This document shows positions 26,691-40,610 of a stretch of DNA of 64,000 nucleotides, piece after piece; positions within the stretch are counted from its first letter, which is position 1; every line of letters starts with the position of its first letter. The translations under genes were made by a program, and so were the position numbers. Under the pieces are notes generated by a model. The model did no database searches. It was given only the letters and a program-made list of their open reading frames with translations, and was not told the DNA's origin. The stretch covers positions 1,115,421-1,179,420 of the forward strand of contig VWZS01000240.1 of the NCBI GenBank assembly GCA_013397075.1, read 5' to 3'. Source of the stretch: Rhabdornis inornatus. Its lineage: Eukaryota; Chordata; Aves; Passeriformes; Rhabdornithidae.

Positions 26691-29600
26691 CTGCAAAAGT
26701 GTGTTCAACAAACAAGTTTGACAGGGAAAAGCACTATTAGATGCACTTACATCGGCCTTTGCCACCATCTCCTAAAATCAACACTTCTCCAATAACCCTG
26801 GATTATTCTGCATAAGGTCTATATTACTTCTTAGACACAACACTAAATTGCTGTTAATTGTTACAGTCAATAATTTAAGGTATTAAATAAAGCTACGTGT
26901 TTTCAAATTCACCCCCATAAAATCTAATAGGGAAAGAAAGTGATTTGCTGGGCATTCTGAATACTTGCTTAATGGAAAAGTAATTCTTAAAGCTCAGGAT
27001 CATATAAGACACTAGCAAGTTTCTTCTAGGACACAGAGTTAAAAGTAATCATACATTAAAACTACTACCATCACACTGCTTCCTATCAGGGTGCCATAGT
27101 GATATTAAAAATTCTAATATTTTTATAGTCTGTCTCTAGTATCACAAGAGTGGCACAGCTGGCATCTCTCCTTCTCTGCCAAGCCTTTACTTTATTGTGT
27201 AATATACTGTTATATTATCTGTTACAGCATACATGGACCTTGGAGCATTAGGTACCAATAAACTAAGATTTACTGTCTATCCTTGGGAGCAAACTAACAC
27301 CTTCAAGTCATTCCTCATCCTGAGCTTACATTTTCTCCCTGCCTCTCCCCTGTCAATATGCCTAACACCATCTCTGGCACACCGCCAGAATCCTTACCTC
27401 GACCCTGCCTCCACTAAAATCTTTATTCATACTTTCATCATTTCCCTCTGCAATACGGCAAATCTCTCCTCACAGCCATCATAAAACCATGCATTCAAAA
27501 TGTCTGGGGACTTCCAGATGCTGTAAGACTGCTGTCACTCCAAGACAGAGGACTATATCCTCTCTCACTGGAACCTCAAAAAACTCAACTGAGATCTGTA
27601 GGTTCCTGAATTCTCCATCCTCCTTGTCCCTTCTAGTCTGCCAAAATGAGGTATAGCCATAGTCTCTTGACATCACACTATAGCGTTTTCCAAATTTTGG
27701 TATTTATTTCTCAAGAACTTTCTCTATTAAGCCATTGCTGCTAGGCTTCCTGACTCCCTTTACAACTATCTGCTCCTTGCTCAACCACTGCTTAAGCCAT
27801 TAAGTTCTCAAAGAAAGGCTTCCTCCCTCTTTACTTCCTCCCTCTTTACTTCCTCCCTCTTTACTTCCTCCCTTTTACTAAAAGCCTGGAGCTTTTGTCC
27901 CTCCATTCTTACCTAAATTGATACTAACCTTTTTTACCTTTATTTGTTATTTTACTCTTACTTCACCTCTGTACATTATTGCACAAAAACCTTCATAGTG
28001 GAATATATAATGAAACATTATATTGTTTTTCACAGAATGAAATAGTAGACACACAGTAGCACACATTTTTGTAGCAGCTATATTGCGGACAAAAACTACA
28101 TTTTATCAGTACCAAGAAAAAAGGAATCTTCTTGTCCTCAAGCTGGGGAGAAGACTGTCACTGAGGAGTAAGGAAGTATTTTTTGCAGGCCTAGCAAAAG
28201 GTTGCAGGCTAACAGCATATTACACAAAATCAGACAGGGAAAGGCTAAATGTTAGTCCTGAAAATGCAGTCCCTCCCCTCACAAAAAGTCTGCAGAGGAG
28301 CTACAAGCCTAGTCAGCAGGCTGTAACAAGTTGAGTCCCAACAACACCACCAAAAGAAATTCAGCATTGGAAGCACAGATTTTGAAATGTATGCAAAAAT
28401 TAACAAACACTGATTAAATTCTCTTTAATCCAGAAGAACAGTCTCTTTTTTCCCTTGAAGATCTATTTCTCCTTATTGCAACAAGAAAGCTTTCCTTGAT
28501 GTGGAATGGAAAAACCAAGAAAGGAGTAAGGCAGCTGTAACACTGCACTGGCTGGTATCCAGCAGTAAGTTTGCAGCACTTGCAGAGAATGTATCTGATA
28601 TTTGCAAAGGTAGGTGGCTCCGCAAGGACAAGAAAAAAACATACGAGGTAACTTAGACTGTACATTTCAGCTCAACCAGACTTCCACTTCAATTGCTGAG
28701 ATCTGTGATGGCAGGGAAACTGGTGGCAGAGCAATGACTGCCTGGGTAAACTACAGTGCAAGTGCTATGTCCTGGCCGGATCTGGAATACAATTAATACC
28801 TATCAGTACCTTAATATATTTGTTGTCTATAGTTTTTCCAGTAAATTATGTTAATTTATCTAGCATCGTAACAGACACACTTCACAGAGAACCCTTTCCA
28901 CAAAGCTGCAAGTGGACACACCATGCAATTTTCACATTGAAAACCATTGCTGCAATGAATAGACGGTTGTCTAAAATAACTGAAGATTTGGCACTTATTA
29001 CTCTTCTGAGGTTAATTATTTTCCAGTTTAGTTAACTTCTTTCTGGCCTCTTCAAGTCTACCTTAGAATATCCTAAATTTGTTAATCTAGAAACCCCACA
29101 ATTTGCTGACTCCTGCAATGTATCTTGAACGTACGTGTACACGTAGAGCGTCCGTCTTTTGGCATATCTAAATCCCTCTCTGTAAATATAGCCAATGGTA
29201 ATAATGACTATACAGGCTTTTAAAAAACAGATTAATGCTTATTTGTCATTAAACCAAAGTAATGTACATATAACAGTATGAAAACATTCAGAAAAATATA
29301 TTTTTCAAGTTATTTAAGCATCCTGCTTATCTGAAATCTTACCACTCCCGATAGCAGCTCAGATTGCTAATCGCTAACAGTGAACCCTTCCCCCACTCAA
29401 AAGTCTATTACAAAACACTGTATTTTAACTACCAGCTATGAAAAGTGACTTAAATTGAGCAACTCTTTCTTGTTGTTTTCTTATCCTTCCACTAAATTAA
29501 AGCATTGGTGTAAATATCCCACTGACCAGATCCACCAATTGCATAAAAAAATATTTATAGTCATTCTCTATCAGTTACAAGTGTCTGGCTTTTGGTTCTG

Positions 29601-32600
29601 TTTCTTAAAAGTAATATTGCAAGTCAACTGTTTAATGCTAAAACAGATTAGGGAAATGTAGAAATCATGTAAGATGCTTGCATAGTAACCTAAGCTTAAA
29701 AAAAAAAGATACTTAGATACATGGTATTTTAATTCAACATAGCAATACTGACACTACCAGAAGAAACTACTTACTTAAAAAATACTTGAAGACCTCATCT
29801 AACTCATTTTAATGGTCTACAGTAGACTAAGTCACTTGATTTCATCACCTGCTAAAGCTGAATTTAGGTTTGATGCTAGCTACCCAATGGCTATACATTT
29901 CTGACTCTTATTTAATATTTTATTAATTCCTTTTTTCCTACTATAGGGAATATTATGATAGTCACATGATTGCAGGTAGTCTGAACATGCCCCATTCACA
30001 CTGAGCTATGGATGAATCACAAGTAGAAGTTCAGGACCGTAAGGACCACAGCACGCTTCAAATAAATGAAAAGCATACACATTTAGGTCTCAATGCAGCA
30101 GCAAAGCGAAACATTCTGCACCATATCTAGGAAAACGAGTATAAGCTGTCCAGATAAAGTCAATGAAAGAGTGACATGAAATTCCTTCATATTAGAAAGA
30201 GTAAAAATTATCCAATTATCATCTCTATGCTTCTTAAAAATGTGAGGTGAAAACTGATTGAGAGTAACACCAAGTCATGCTTCTAAATTCCATTCAAGAT
30301 ATGACATATCCAGCAAAACACCAACTTCATATTGCCACACTGACTTGGCACCTGATCCAAAGAAAAGGCAGATCCAGCTACTTTTTCACCAACTGCCCTG
30401 GTTGACATTACAGTGTTTTCCTTGGAGACCTTCTAGCGGCATACCAACCACGCTACCCTTTCTGTCTTGAGGCCTGACCAAAAAGAAACACAAATTTGTA
30501 GAGAATTCATATTTCAGGTAAGAAAATGACACATATAAATGAAGTATGAGTAGTCTAGCATTACACTAAAATGAATTGTGTCATTCACTAATTCATATAT
30601 ATATATAATGGCATTCAGGAGTTAAAATACTTAAATCCCAGAGAAGCGAATTAAGAAAAAAAGGATTATTTTCCCATGCTTGCAAATATTGTAGTATATA
30701 AAAGTACAGCACTACTATTTAGTTGTATAAACTTGTTTTGGAAGAATTTAATAACATCTTTCTCCTTGTAACTAAACCCCCTGCATAGTCTAAAAGAGCT
30801 CTTTATTTTAAAAGAATCATTATGCTAAACTCATCAATTCTAAAACATTTTTAGTTTTTAGTAAAGAAAACAATTGTAAACAGAGAGCTTTTGTAAGGTA
30901 GATAGCTATTACAAAGTTCACTTAGAAAATCAATATAGCATTTTAGCTGGAATTTGCTCATTAAACACCCACAGCTCTAATGCAAATTATGATGGAATGA
31001 ATAAAGCAAATACATATGCTTCTTTCTTTTTATTAAATGTAAAATCTACTGTTAATTGCATCTGGTATGTCATATAAACTTTTCTCCTTAACTATTAAAT
31101 GGAAGCTTTTACAAAAGTCATTAGAGATTCTCTTTCTTTGACTTGTATAAATTTCAATATTTGTTCAGTAAAGGTTCACAGCAGTTAAATTACATTAACA
31201 AATATTATTAGCTACTATGTAAGCCAACTAAGTAAAATACTTATATTGCAGGTAAAACAAATCAATGGGTGTTTACAATAATATTTGGATATGTCCATTT
31301 TTAAACAAGCTTATCAAATACCATGTAATTCTTAGTCAAATGAGAGAGACTCAAAGTAGATTTTTTTATCCCAAATACTCAAATTTGTTTAGTAAGCTAA
31401 TTGTTTTCTAATATGGGCAAAAGTAAATATGAAGAAGATGAACCATACCAAGTATGAGTTTACTGAGTCAAAGCAATGTACATATTTTCTTAGTTGAACC
31501 TGATTCTTTTGGCAAACTTGTCTCCTATACTTTTTAAACCACCTTTAAAACAGCAGTACTGAGAAGGTGTGCTGGAAATCATTCTAGTTTAAACAGTATT
31601 TCATGATTTTCCAAACATGGAACTTTGGGGGAAGCTAGGAAAGCACAACTCCCAGGATAAAAGTCTGTTTGCTTATTTCCTAGAGGTCATCTGTGTAAAT
31701 AAAATAAACTGAGTAAGAGAGGCTAAAGAGGAAAATTTTGGGACTAAAAACATTTATGGCAGCACAAATCACTCCACAAAACTCATTAAAAAAAGTAAAA
31801 TTAAAATACAGTCCAGGTCTTATAAAGAAAATATGAGATCACTATCTGCACTGCTACTGTATTTCAGAAGATACAGTAAATACTGTAACACTACAATAAC
31901 TGGTTTTCAATAAAGGTCAGTTTTACAGATATATTAAATTTTATTTAACCATATGGATATATGCTTGTTCTCCTTACAGAAATACAAACATGTATGTATT
32001 TGTCATCCACTCAAATTAGAAATCAAAATCCTCTGAGATTTCCTTCTACTAAATTTAATGACTGTGCTCACAACTCCTAAATAAAATTAAGAAAAAATCC
32101 TGAATTGCCATGAAAGCCTTTAAAATGTGTCATTAATTGGTCTCTGCTTATACATGCTACAAAGTGCAGATAATCCCTAGAAATGTTCAAATTCTAAAGC
32201 TCTTACAGAGTCCTTATTCAGGTTAATGGCAAACTATCAGGAGCTCCAGGGCTCACTGACAACTTAAAAACAGTGCTGACATGTTCTATTACGAAACAGA
32301 CAACTTAAGTTCCTTGCTCCTTTTTGAAAGCCACCATTCATTTACTTTCAGTTATGACGTATAACTGAAAAATAAAAGTAAAACAGTGATAAGAAGATCA
32401 TAGGAAAACTACTTAAGAGTTTTCATTAGCCTGTACCAGGAGTTATAGACTAAAAGTAATTTACACCTAAATGTGACTTTATAGATAAAGCAATCTGAAC
32501 AAACACTGATAGAACACACTGACTTCTTTATTACTTTGTGTTTGTTGTATGTATTTAGTGCATAGCATTCATCTGCTCCTACATTTCCAATGCTATAAAA

Positions 32601-35600
32601 AGACTGTTCTTAATAAAAGGCTAAAGTTGCTTAGTGGCAGCTCTGCATAGGGTTTTCTTTGTGTACTCAGATCGCAATTCAATTAAAAAAAAATAAAGTG
32701 GAAAAGAATAGGAGAGAGTATTATACACAGACCCCAAGGCAGTTCATGTGAAAGCCAATCCCTGTACAATACTTAAGCCTCTGCCTCTAATACACTAAAC
32801 ACAGCTGACTTCAAAATTCTAACCATAATGATGTTAAACTTTTTTCTTCAGTGAATAATTGCTGATGCTTGAATATTTACTTTTAGGGGGAAAATATAAA
32901 CATTGCACTGAAGTTTGCAAGTTATAATTTGTCATGTTAAAGGAAAGTTTTGTAATGCCCCAAGAAGTAGATCATTTGCAGACCTTTTTATTCCTGAATA
33001 AAACCCAATTCTTTATGCTCATCCAGCCCTCGTGTGGAAGAAAGAAGGGCCAGACTAGTCATAAAAAATGCAGAGGAAACTGGCTTGCTTTTTACATACA
33101 AGCTCCACCGATAAACAGCTTAGTAATTGACAATTTAATCTATGCCAGCTCATCGTACATTGTACTTCAAAGAGCTGCATGCAACTTTTTGACAATCAAC
33201 AATTCTGGCAATCTGAAGGTAAAATCACATTGTTTCAAATTAAGCTGTTAAAAATTAAGCCAAGAATTTCTCAGTCACAATACCCCACCTAGGGGTTTTT
33301 TCTGTTTTTTAGATGGATTGCCTACCTACCCATACAGAGAATTCAAATCCTGCAGCTATTTTCAAAATTGGGTTATTTATCAGGAAATATTTTGAAAGGA
33401 TATTCAGGAATTAATATTGCATAATGAAGCATTTAATAGGACAAACCCATTAAGAGTTATATAGACTAAATATATAAATAAATTATGCACAGAAAAGTGG
33501 TTTAGGGAAGTATATGCATTACCTTCTTAAACTGTAAAATATATTCATATTTAGGTTTATAAACATGAGAGTTGGGAACTACTGAGTTCTTTTGGCTAAA
33601 GCCCAATATTGGCCTTATTTCAGTTTAATTGGAAGAGGATCTTGAATTCATCTTCTCCATGAGATATCAGGAACCTGGATTTCTGTTTGTACCAAAGGTT
33701 AATAAGAAATGTGTCTGCAAAAGTCAAACAGCATTAAATACCAAAAACTGATTATTATTCTGCAGGAGTTGTTCTGTCATTCATAATCTCTCCATGCTCC
33801 AACCTTCCACAGCTAATCTTTAATGGATGACATGCAGGAAAGAAAAATAACATCTAAAAAGGGACTCTAAAGTGAGCTTTGAAGAAATGGAAAATACTTT
33901 TCTTCTGTGCTGAAAGTTATTGCCACCCCAAGTTTATTACCAGCAAGATTACTTATTTCCTCTTACTTTATGGATATTAAATCAAATTAACTCTAAGCTA
34001 ACAGCCACTTGAATATTTGTTTTTACTTTTGCTATTAAATCTATTGCATATGCATATTCAGTAATTATTTTTCAAGTTAATTTAGAAAACTTCAAATAAT
34101 GTTCATGAATATTTCCACACCATATTCAAGAATTCCAAAATACCACAAATGTATATTCACAACATTTTCATAAAAACAGACCTGAAATAGGGACTTCATT
34201 GTAGGTATATTGCCATAGTTTCCAAGAGACTGAAAGCTGTGCAATATATACCACCATGTTAGAAGTACTGCTTTCCTCTTTTTCCACACTGTATTTCCTA
34301 TCATTACCCTGGTCTTTCAGAGAGCATCTACAGAAAGCTAATACAGTTTTCAGGCATTAAAAATGGTGCAAAACCCCTAACAGGGCTGGACTCAATCCTG
34401 ATGAGCTGATGTTGATTTAAGAAAGTATTAAATTTTGGTAACATTATTATTAGATACTGGCACAAAACCCAACTCATGGAATGTTGTTACAGAAAGATTT
34501 AAGGATAAACATTTTTATTATATTTTCATTCAGAATTATTCTTAATCTCAATATATACTCCGATAGCAACAAAAATATTCCAAGAGCTACAGTTCTGATG
34601 CCAACTATGGTATATCTTGCTGCAGTAATGGCACTGTGAGAATACGGCTTTGATAATTTTTCCAGTCTAGAGAAGTTACCACTATGCTTTATAATTCTCC
34701 CTTACACTCAACCAGCTCCTTCCTCTAAAAGTTCCTATATACCCCCTGTTTGATTCTTCCCTTAGGAAAAAAATGAAATCACTTACTACATCCATCCAAA
34801 GTGAGATCTGTTCTCTAAGCTAGTTGTTTTGAAGACTTACTCCTTTGCAATGCCTCCATCATGATTTTCCAGTCTGTCCTCAGAAGATGGATGCTCTTTC
34901 CCCTTTCCACCAGCACAGGTGGCACCTACTCCCTTTCCTGTCCAACATACAAAAGTTTTGGACACCCAAATTTCAAGATCTCGCTATTCTTCATACCCAC
35001 TTCATACGTGGTGTTCCCTTTCTTGCTTACACCATCCTGGTGCCTGTTCTTTTATGATGTGCTCTTCCCTGGGTTTTCCTGATGTTGCCTCTATCTCTGT
35101 TCTTCTTCATGACAGGGAGTGAAACTAACAGTACCTTCTGACATTGAGTCAGAATGACACAAAGTCCAACTGAAGAATAATGAATAAACTGGAAGAATCT
35201 GTGGTAAATATGACCACCAGAAACAAGAGTCTCTAACACTTAAAAGTCTGAAATTAAAACTTTAAATTGCCTAATTTTCTTTAGCCATAACTACCTGACA
35301 TAGAAATAGAGACCCAAGGAAGTTTTAAAATCCATTTTCAAGGCTAGTAAAATTTTAAAATAAAAACATTCTGAAAATAACTTATTTACGGCACACAATA
35401 TTATACTTTTCTTCCATCATGTATATCTTCTGCCTTAATTCTATCTTTCTTCTTTTCTCATGAAGCATTTCACAAATTTACCCTTTTTTTCTTCACTTTT
35501 TCCTTTGAACAATGTAAAAATCATAAACTGACAATCTTTGGATTATTTGTTTCTGTAGGCTGCTGTAGCTTCGTTTCAAAATGCCCTTTGTCTTCACTTT

Positions 35601-37812
35601 TCAATTCTTTCCATGGGACTTGTTTAGGTAAAACCTATCAATTAGAGGGTTACCTTTTAAAACAGAATTCTAATATTCCTCAAAGTAGATAATACTTTTA
35701 TGGTGTACCTTTCTTATGTTCTTTACAATATAATTTTGTGGAGTCACTTACTTATCATAAAGTCAGTACTAAGTAATAATAAAAATGCAAACACCCATAT
35801 TTACAAGCTTCACTCTACCATGTGTTACACACTGCAGTAATTAAACATTAACTAGTAACCTGAAATCACAGTAGCATGTGTTCTCCCTTCCTCAAAGAAC
35901 TTAATGCAGGGGGATAAGTTTTTCCTTAAACACACCGTCTGTTCTTTATTAGGTTCTGCTTATCCATTAGAACTCTCCTCAAGGCTTTTATGGGACAGAT
36001 ACACAGAAGCTTCCAAAAACCCAGTTTGGTTCACATAATTCCAGATTTCAAACCATTTATCCAAAATGGGTAACATTCTTAAAACTGTAAGACAAGAAGC
36101 AAAAAAACTGTGAAATATTAACAATGCTTCCTTTTGGCAAACAGTTTAAGTAGTAAGGAGCCCCTTGCCCTCTCTCTTCAGCATTTAAAGGATTTTATAC
36201 TTCCTGCACTCATAAAAGGAGAAAAAAAGGTTATTTTTTAAAGGTCACTGTTATTACACTGTGTAGCTCTCTTTAAAATTTGGTTTAGTCTTCCTTTTAA
36301 AACAGAATAAGCATGTTAAATTATTATATCCATATTCATGCCACTCTGTTTCGAAGAGAAAAATATGCTTCGGACATAATTAGAAAGTTTAAACAGTAGT
36401 GTAGGAAAACAACAATTTCCTAACAAGTATTTCAGCTGTATTCATGAAAACAAAACTACCCTTGTTTTTGACACACCTTTCTTCCCAGGTTTTAATGAGC
36501 AATGAACACCTATACCAAAGAGAATCAAGTACAGAGGTAAAACACTGGGCAAATATCCAGGAACAAATACAAAACTTCATATTCGAGCCAAACAATCTGC
36601 ATTAGCATTTGGCTGGTGGATAAAACAATGACACAAAGTGCAGATTTTTCTTCCTTCTGAAAATAAAGCAAGCAGTTATGTGAAATTAAATAAGAATAAA
36701 ATTATGCCTGTATTTCATTTTTTCCCTAAGATGTTCACTAGATTTGACTTTCCCTTCCCCCACCACAGAAAACCTAGGAACTCTCTTTTTCATCTATAAT
36801 ATTCACAGTATACCATATTCTCAGGAGTTTGATATTAAGTGGAATGTCAGCCACCTGTTTTTCAGCTAGAGAGTTTATTATCTGCTCCATTTTCCTGAAG
36901 ATAGTCACTCCTCCCTTCAGTACAAATATTTTGTGGACAGGTATTAGAACTATTAATACTCTATGAAGTGTGTGTGATCTATGAGGAAACAATTTTACAA
37001 GCTTACACTTTATTTTTGAACAAATTATACAATTAATTTACAAAAGCACTCCCATTAATTTTTTTAAACATCTTCATGAAAACCTTAGAGTATTTTTCAT
37101 CTACTGGGTACACTGTATACACAGTCACTTTTCAGTAATAAGAATGCCCAGCTTCATTACATTAGCAGTTTCCACAAGCATAGAATACAAACTGTCTCCA
37201 TGCTTGTATGTCTATCCAAAGAACAATTAACAACAAATACAAGCACACGTTCACTTTCATCTATAAACTTAAAAACCTTTCCTTCTGAGAATTCATATAA
37301 ACTTCATTCCCTGGATATATGTCATCATCTGACAAAAATTCATTTTAACTACCAAAAGAGCAGATTTTTCAAGAACAGCGCAGGTCTCTAGTTGAGGTGA
37401 ATGTGAGACTATCTCCAAACATGGGGAGGGGGTAGTATTGCTCTGAACCAGCTAAAACAATAAGTGGTATTTGAACTGCTGGTTGAAAGGTAGAGGCACT
37501 GGTAATCATTATTTCCCCTTGTTTGTTCAGGACCTTCCAACAAAACAAACAACCTTTTTGTGATTGGATTGACATGGTGTTAACAATGCATTTAATGCCC
37601 AAATCAGTATGAATACAGGTAAAGCTCCTACTAATACCAGTACCAGGATGTTAAAGCCATCTATTTTCTAAGCAACTCTAAACAGCCACACATAAAAAAA
37701 AAGTCAAATCTTCCCTCCTTTAGCAAATAAAGCTAACATTCACTAGGCCACGTCATATAGCAACCACGGGTATGAGCCATACAGCCATCTGTTAAACGCT
37801 TGCCTACTGTAC
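26691..37812 (-). other. MIPOL1: MIPOL1 intron of about 11 kb
   Basis: Lies between exons 37813-37918 and 26561-26690. Mostly unique AT-rich DNA. It includes a 15-bp pyrimidine tandem repeat at 27820-27874 and a short TA run near 30595. Octamer-like sites occur at 30961-31075 (ATGCAAAT) and around 34040-34060. No exon was recognised. Confidence 0.85.
27820..27874 (+). repeat. 15-bp pyrimidine tandem repeat
   Basis: Unit TTCCTCCCTCTTTAC repeated three full times plus a partial copy. An all-pyrimidine strand apart from one A per unit. Confidence 0.97.
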
Positions 37813-37918
37813 CTGCAATCTTCTCTGCAATCTTAGCTTCTGTAGCTCTGTCTTGCAATTCTAAGTCCAGTTTCATTGTCTTCAGCTCCTTGTCCTTTTC
37901 AGCCAGCTTGTCTTGAAG
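37813..37918 (-). CDS. MIPOL1: MIPOL1 coiled-coil exon
   Basis: Exon of 106 bases with acceptor CAATTCAG and donor TTGCAG/GTACAG. It encodes 35 codons starting LQDKLAEKDKELKTM and ending EAKIAEKIA, plus one base that completes Ala with the next exon. In human, as I recall it, the matching segment reads LQQKLAKEDKEQ and ends EAKIAEKTA. The sequence is a classic charged heptad coiled coil with E/K at most exposed positions. Phase is zero at the 5' side and one at the 3' side, fitting both neighbours. Confidence 0.93.
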
Positions 37919-38896
37919 CTGAATTGAACAAATGGATAGTAAGATTCTCATCTGGCTCAAACCATAGACCAGTACTTTCAACCACAATAAAACTGCAAAT
38001 AACAATTTCTCACTCCCAAAATACAAACACTAAGCATTAAAAAAGAAGTTAAATTTATTATATTTATTTGTTTAAAGAACAAATATTAAGAATATCTTTT
38101 AACATCTGGCCTTTCTTGCTCTGTGAGACAAGTAGCAATGAGTATGCCATTGTTTTTATTTGTGATTCTCTTCCTCAGGTATCATCAGCTGTAGTCCTTC
38201 TTGATAAGGAAGTTCAGAATTGCATGGAATATAATGTAGGTGGTTGCATGAATGCCTGTTTCCTGCCAAGATACAGACATCACAGTCTGAAAAGACTTGT
38301 GAAAATGCATATTTTTTCATGTTCTTCATCAGATAGAAGATTGGTATTCTTTCACATATTGAGGCCTTTCCTTTCAAAGGGTATTCACTAAATCTGTTCT
38401 TGGACAGATATCTGAGCTTGAATATTCACTGACACTTCATGGAAAGACTAGAGATTGTTAGGTTGTTTAGGCACATGCAACCACAGCTAACACTAGAAGC
38501 AATGCAGTGTCCAAGGAAGATGGAATTTTCTCCCCTTCAATAAAGCTGAGTTATCAGGGCACATTAATTATCTAGGCAACATGTACAGAAGCATCAGAAG
38601 AATGAGCTCCAAATTCTATCCATGAAATCTTGGTCTAGTCTTCAGTCTTCATTGGTTTTCACCCAGGGTGCAAGAATCTATGTAATTGATTAAAAAAGTC
38701 AGAGAGTAGATTGGAGGCGTTTTTTTTAATTCCAGAGAAATAGTTGTTAAGCAGATAAGAATCCAAAATGACAGGAAGCTAGTGATTGGTGCACTAAAAT
38801 AAATAATGAAACGAAATCAGGCACAGTTTAAAATGTATGTTTCACAAGGCAAGTATAAAAAAGCAAATATTGGTATCTTGAATATCTCAATTGTAC
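37919..38896 (-). other. MIPOL1: MIPOL1 intron of about 1 kb
   Basis: Separates exon 38897-38961 from exon 37813-37918. Donor GTACAA, acceptor CAATTCAG. Nothing else was recognised in it. Confidence 0.88.
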
Positions 38897-38961
38897 CTTT
38901 TTATTTTTGGCCCTCAGAGTGTCCAATTCTTTTAAAAGGAATGCAGTTTCTGTTTTTCCAC
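38897..38961 (-). CDS. MIPOL1: MIPOL1 exon beginning the conserved coiled-coil region
   Basis: Minus-strand exon with donor AAAAAG/GTACAA. It encodes TAFLLKELDTLRAKNKK, closely matching the human segment that I recall as TIAFLLKELDILRTSNKK. It ends exactly on a codon boundary, as the next exon requires. Two acceptors are possible: ATTTAG, giving an exon up to 38961, or AACAG twelve bases further in, giving an exon up to 38949. Both leave the same phase, so the choice adds or omits four residues (GKTE-like). The sequence just before the inner acceptor is purine-rich, which favours the outer one. Confidence 0.88.
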
Positions 38962-39869
38962 CTAAATGTTCAGCATCACTCCATGAGGATATAAATTCAG
39001 GGAGCATCCTGTTATCCTTTCTTTCTACAGTGCTGTATTTTGGAAAGAAAAAAAAAGAAATTAAAAAATATTTAAAAAACAGGTGTTATTCCACCCCTCT
39101 GAAACAAAATGCACAGAAATGGATTATCAAAACTTGTTAACAAACTTTTTAACCACTGCAAATGTATTAAATAGGAAGAAAAAATGGATGCCCTTCTACC
39201 ACTTCTTAAAGCTGTAACTCTGAAAAGAATCTGTAAATATGGAGTAGTAAATAAATATCCTAAAGTACTAAGGCAAAAAACAGATGAATATAATTTGGCT
39301 ATGAAACGTATAAACAGCAAATGTTTAAGGAAAGCAAATATTAAAAACCATTACTTAATACAGAGTAAAAAGTAATAAAACATTTGGGGATCAAAGTGAT
39401 GCTCAGATTTAAGCAAACCAAATTTTTTTTGTAGGATGATTCCACAGGAATTGATATGAGAATATCCATTAAAAAAGATCTAGGAGTACATCTTGAAGAA
39501 ATCTGTAAAATGATTGTATGATTTTAAATATTATAACTGACAAGAGGAATTCCATACTGCATGCCACTTAAGAGTTTTAAAATAACTTGTCATTTGTTGC
39601 CATAGTTGCCACAGACAACTTAGAATAAGACAAGATTCAATAGCCAGAAAAATTCTGTCTCAAAGTAAGACTCTCATAAAACCTCTTGAGTATCCATTGA
39701 TAGTCACAGATCACTCAGATCTCACTTGTAGCATGGCAGCAAAATGAGTAAATGAATGGACTGAAAAGGGAACTAGCAAATATTTTTAACATTTGCTTTT
39801 CTTAAGCATTTTCTGGTTATACACTTCATAGCCAATAACTGGCAAGAAGTAGCCACAGCAAAGCTATAC

Positions 39870-39889
39870 CTTCTGAGCTCCTGTTCCCA
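39870..39889 (-). CDS. MIPOL1: Candidate 20-base MIPOL1 microexon (uncertain)
   Basis: The phases of the flanking exons (two bases left over, one base needed) demand an exon of length 3n+2 between 38962 and 41947. This 20-base segment has acceptor GTCTACAG and donor AGAAG/GTATAG and satisfies the phase. It would add the residues SGNRSSE, similar in character to the Ser/Asp-rich stretch before AFLLKELD in human MIPOL1. At least two other segments also satisfy the phase: 39714-39748 (35 bases, better acceptor) and a 29-base segment ending in AATG/GTTTGT near 41725-41755. The human protein has roughly 40 residues in this interval, so a larger true exon may have been missed. Confidence 0.25.
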
Positions 39890-40390
39890 CTGTAGACATT
39901 ATTTTATGTGTAATTCACATCCTAGAAAGATAAAGAAAGCTATCTATTGCTCCGAAGAGTCATTCTCTTAGGCAGACAGTTGTCTGTATTCAGCCACCCT
40001 TTTTTTCACCTGCTTCCACTGGATTTATTTTCTCTATGGTTCTTTAAGAAGAAAGTTAAGACCTGTATTCTGCAGGCAAGCTGTGCAACCAAAGCCTATT
40101 AAATGTACATAGCATGGAGACTGACATCAAGAGAGTATTACTAAGTGTATTACTACAAATGGGTGAAAGAGTGGCTTAAACTGCATGTCCTCCCTTCCAA
40201 AGTCCTTCAAATCCTATTTAACCTTTGCTGTGCATATTTCATTTAGCACTGTTTTGGGCTGCAAGTGATAGATGCATCTAGATAATCTTGCCCAGATATG
40301 ACAAAACTCAAGCATTTCTTGTGCATTTTCCATGTTCAAGAGATGCTTCCATGGACAAGTCTGAATACAACTCATTATCATCTTAAACTG

Positions 40391-40610
40391 AAAGAGAATA
40401 AGTTTATATTAGATATTAGGAAGAAATTTTTTACTCAGATGGTAGTTGGACACTGGAACAAGTTGTTGAGAGTTGTGGATGCTCCATTCCTGGAAGTGTT
40501 CAAATGTTGGATGGGCCTGGTCCAGCGAAAGGTATTCCAGCTAATGGGTGAGGGAATTAGATGATGTTTCAGGTCCCTCCCAACCCAAACCATTCTCTAA
40601 TTCTATGACT
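40391..40610 (+). mobile_element. CR1 LINE 3' end fragment
   Basis: Plus-oriented 3' end of a CR1 non-LTR retrotransposon. Diagnostic segments are the TTAGATATTAGGAAGAA motif, the ACACTGGAACAAGTTG and TGGATGGGCCTGG blocks, and the ending CCAACCCAAACCATTCT followed by ATTCTATGAC. It is 5'-truncated as usual, with small deletions, so it is an old copy. It is antisense to MIPOL1 and intronic. Confidence 0.93.
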
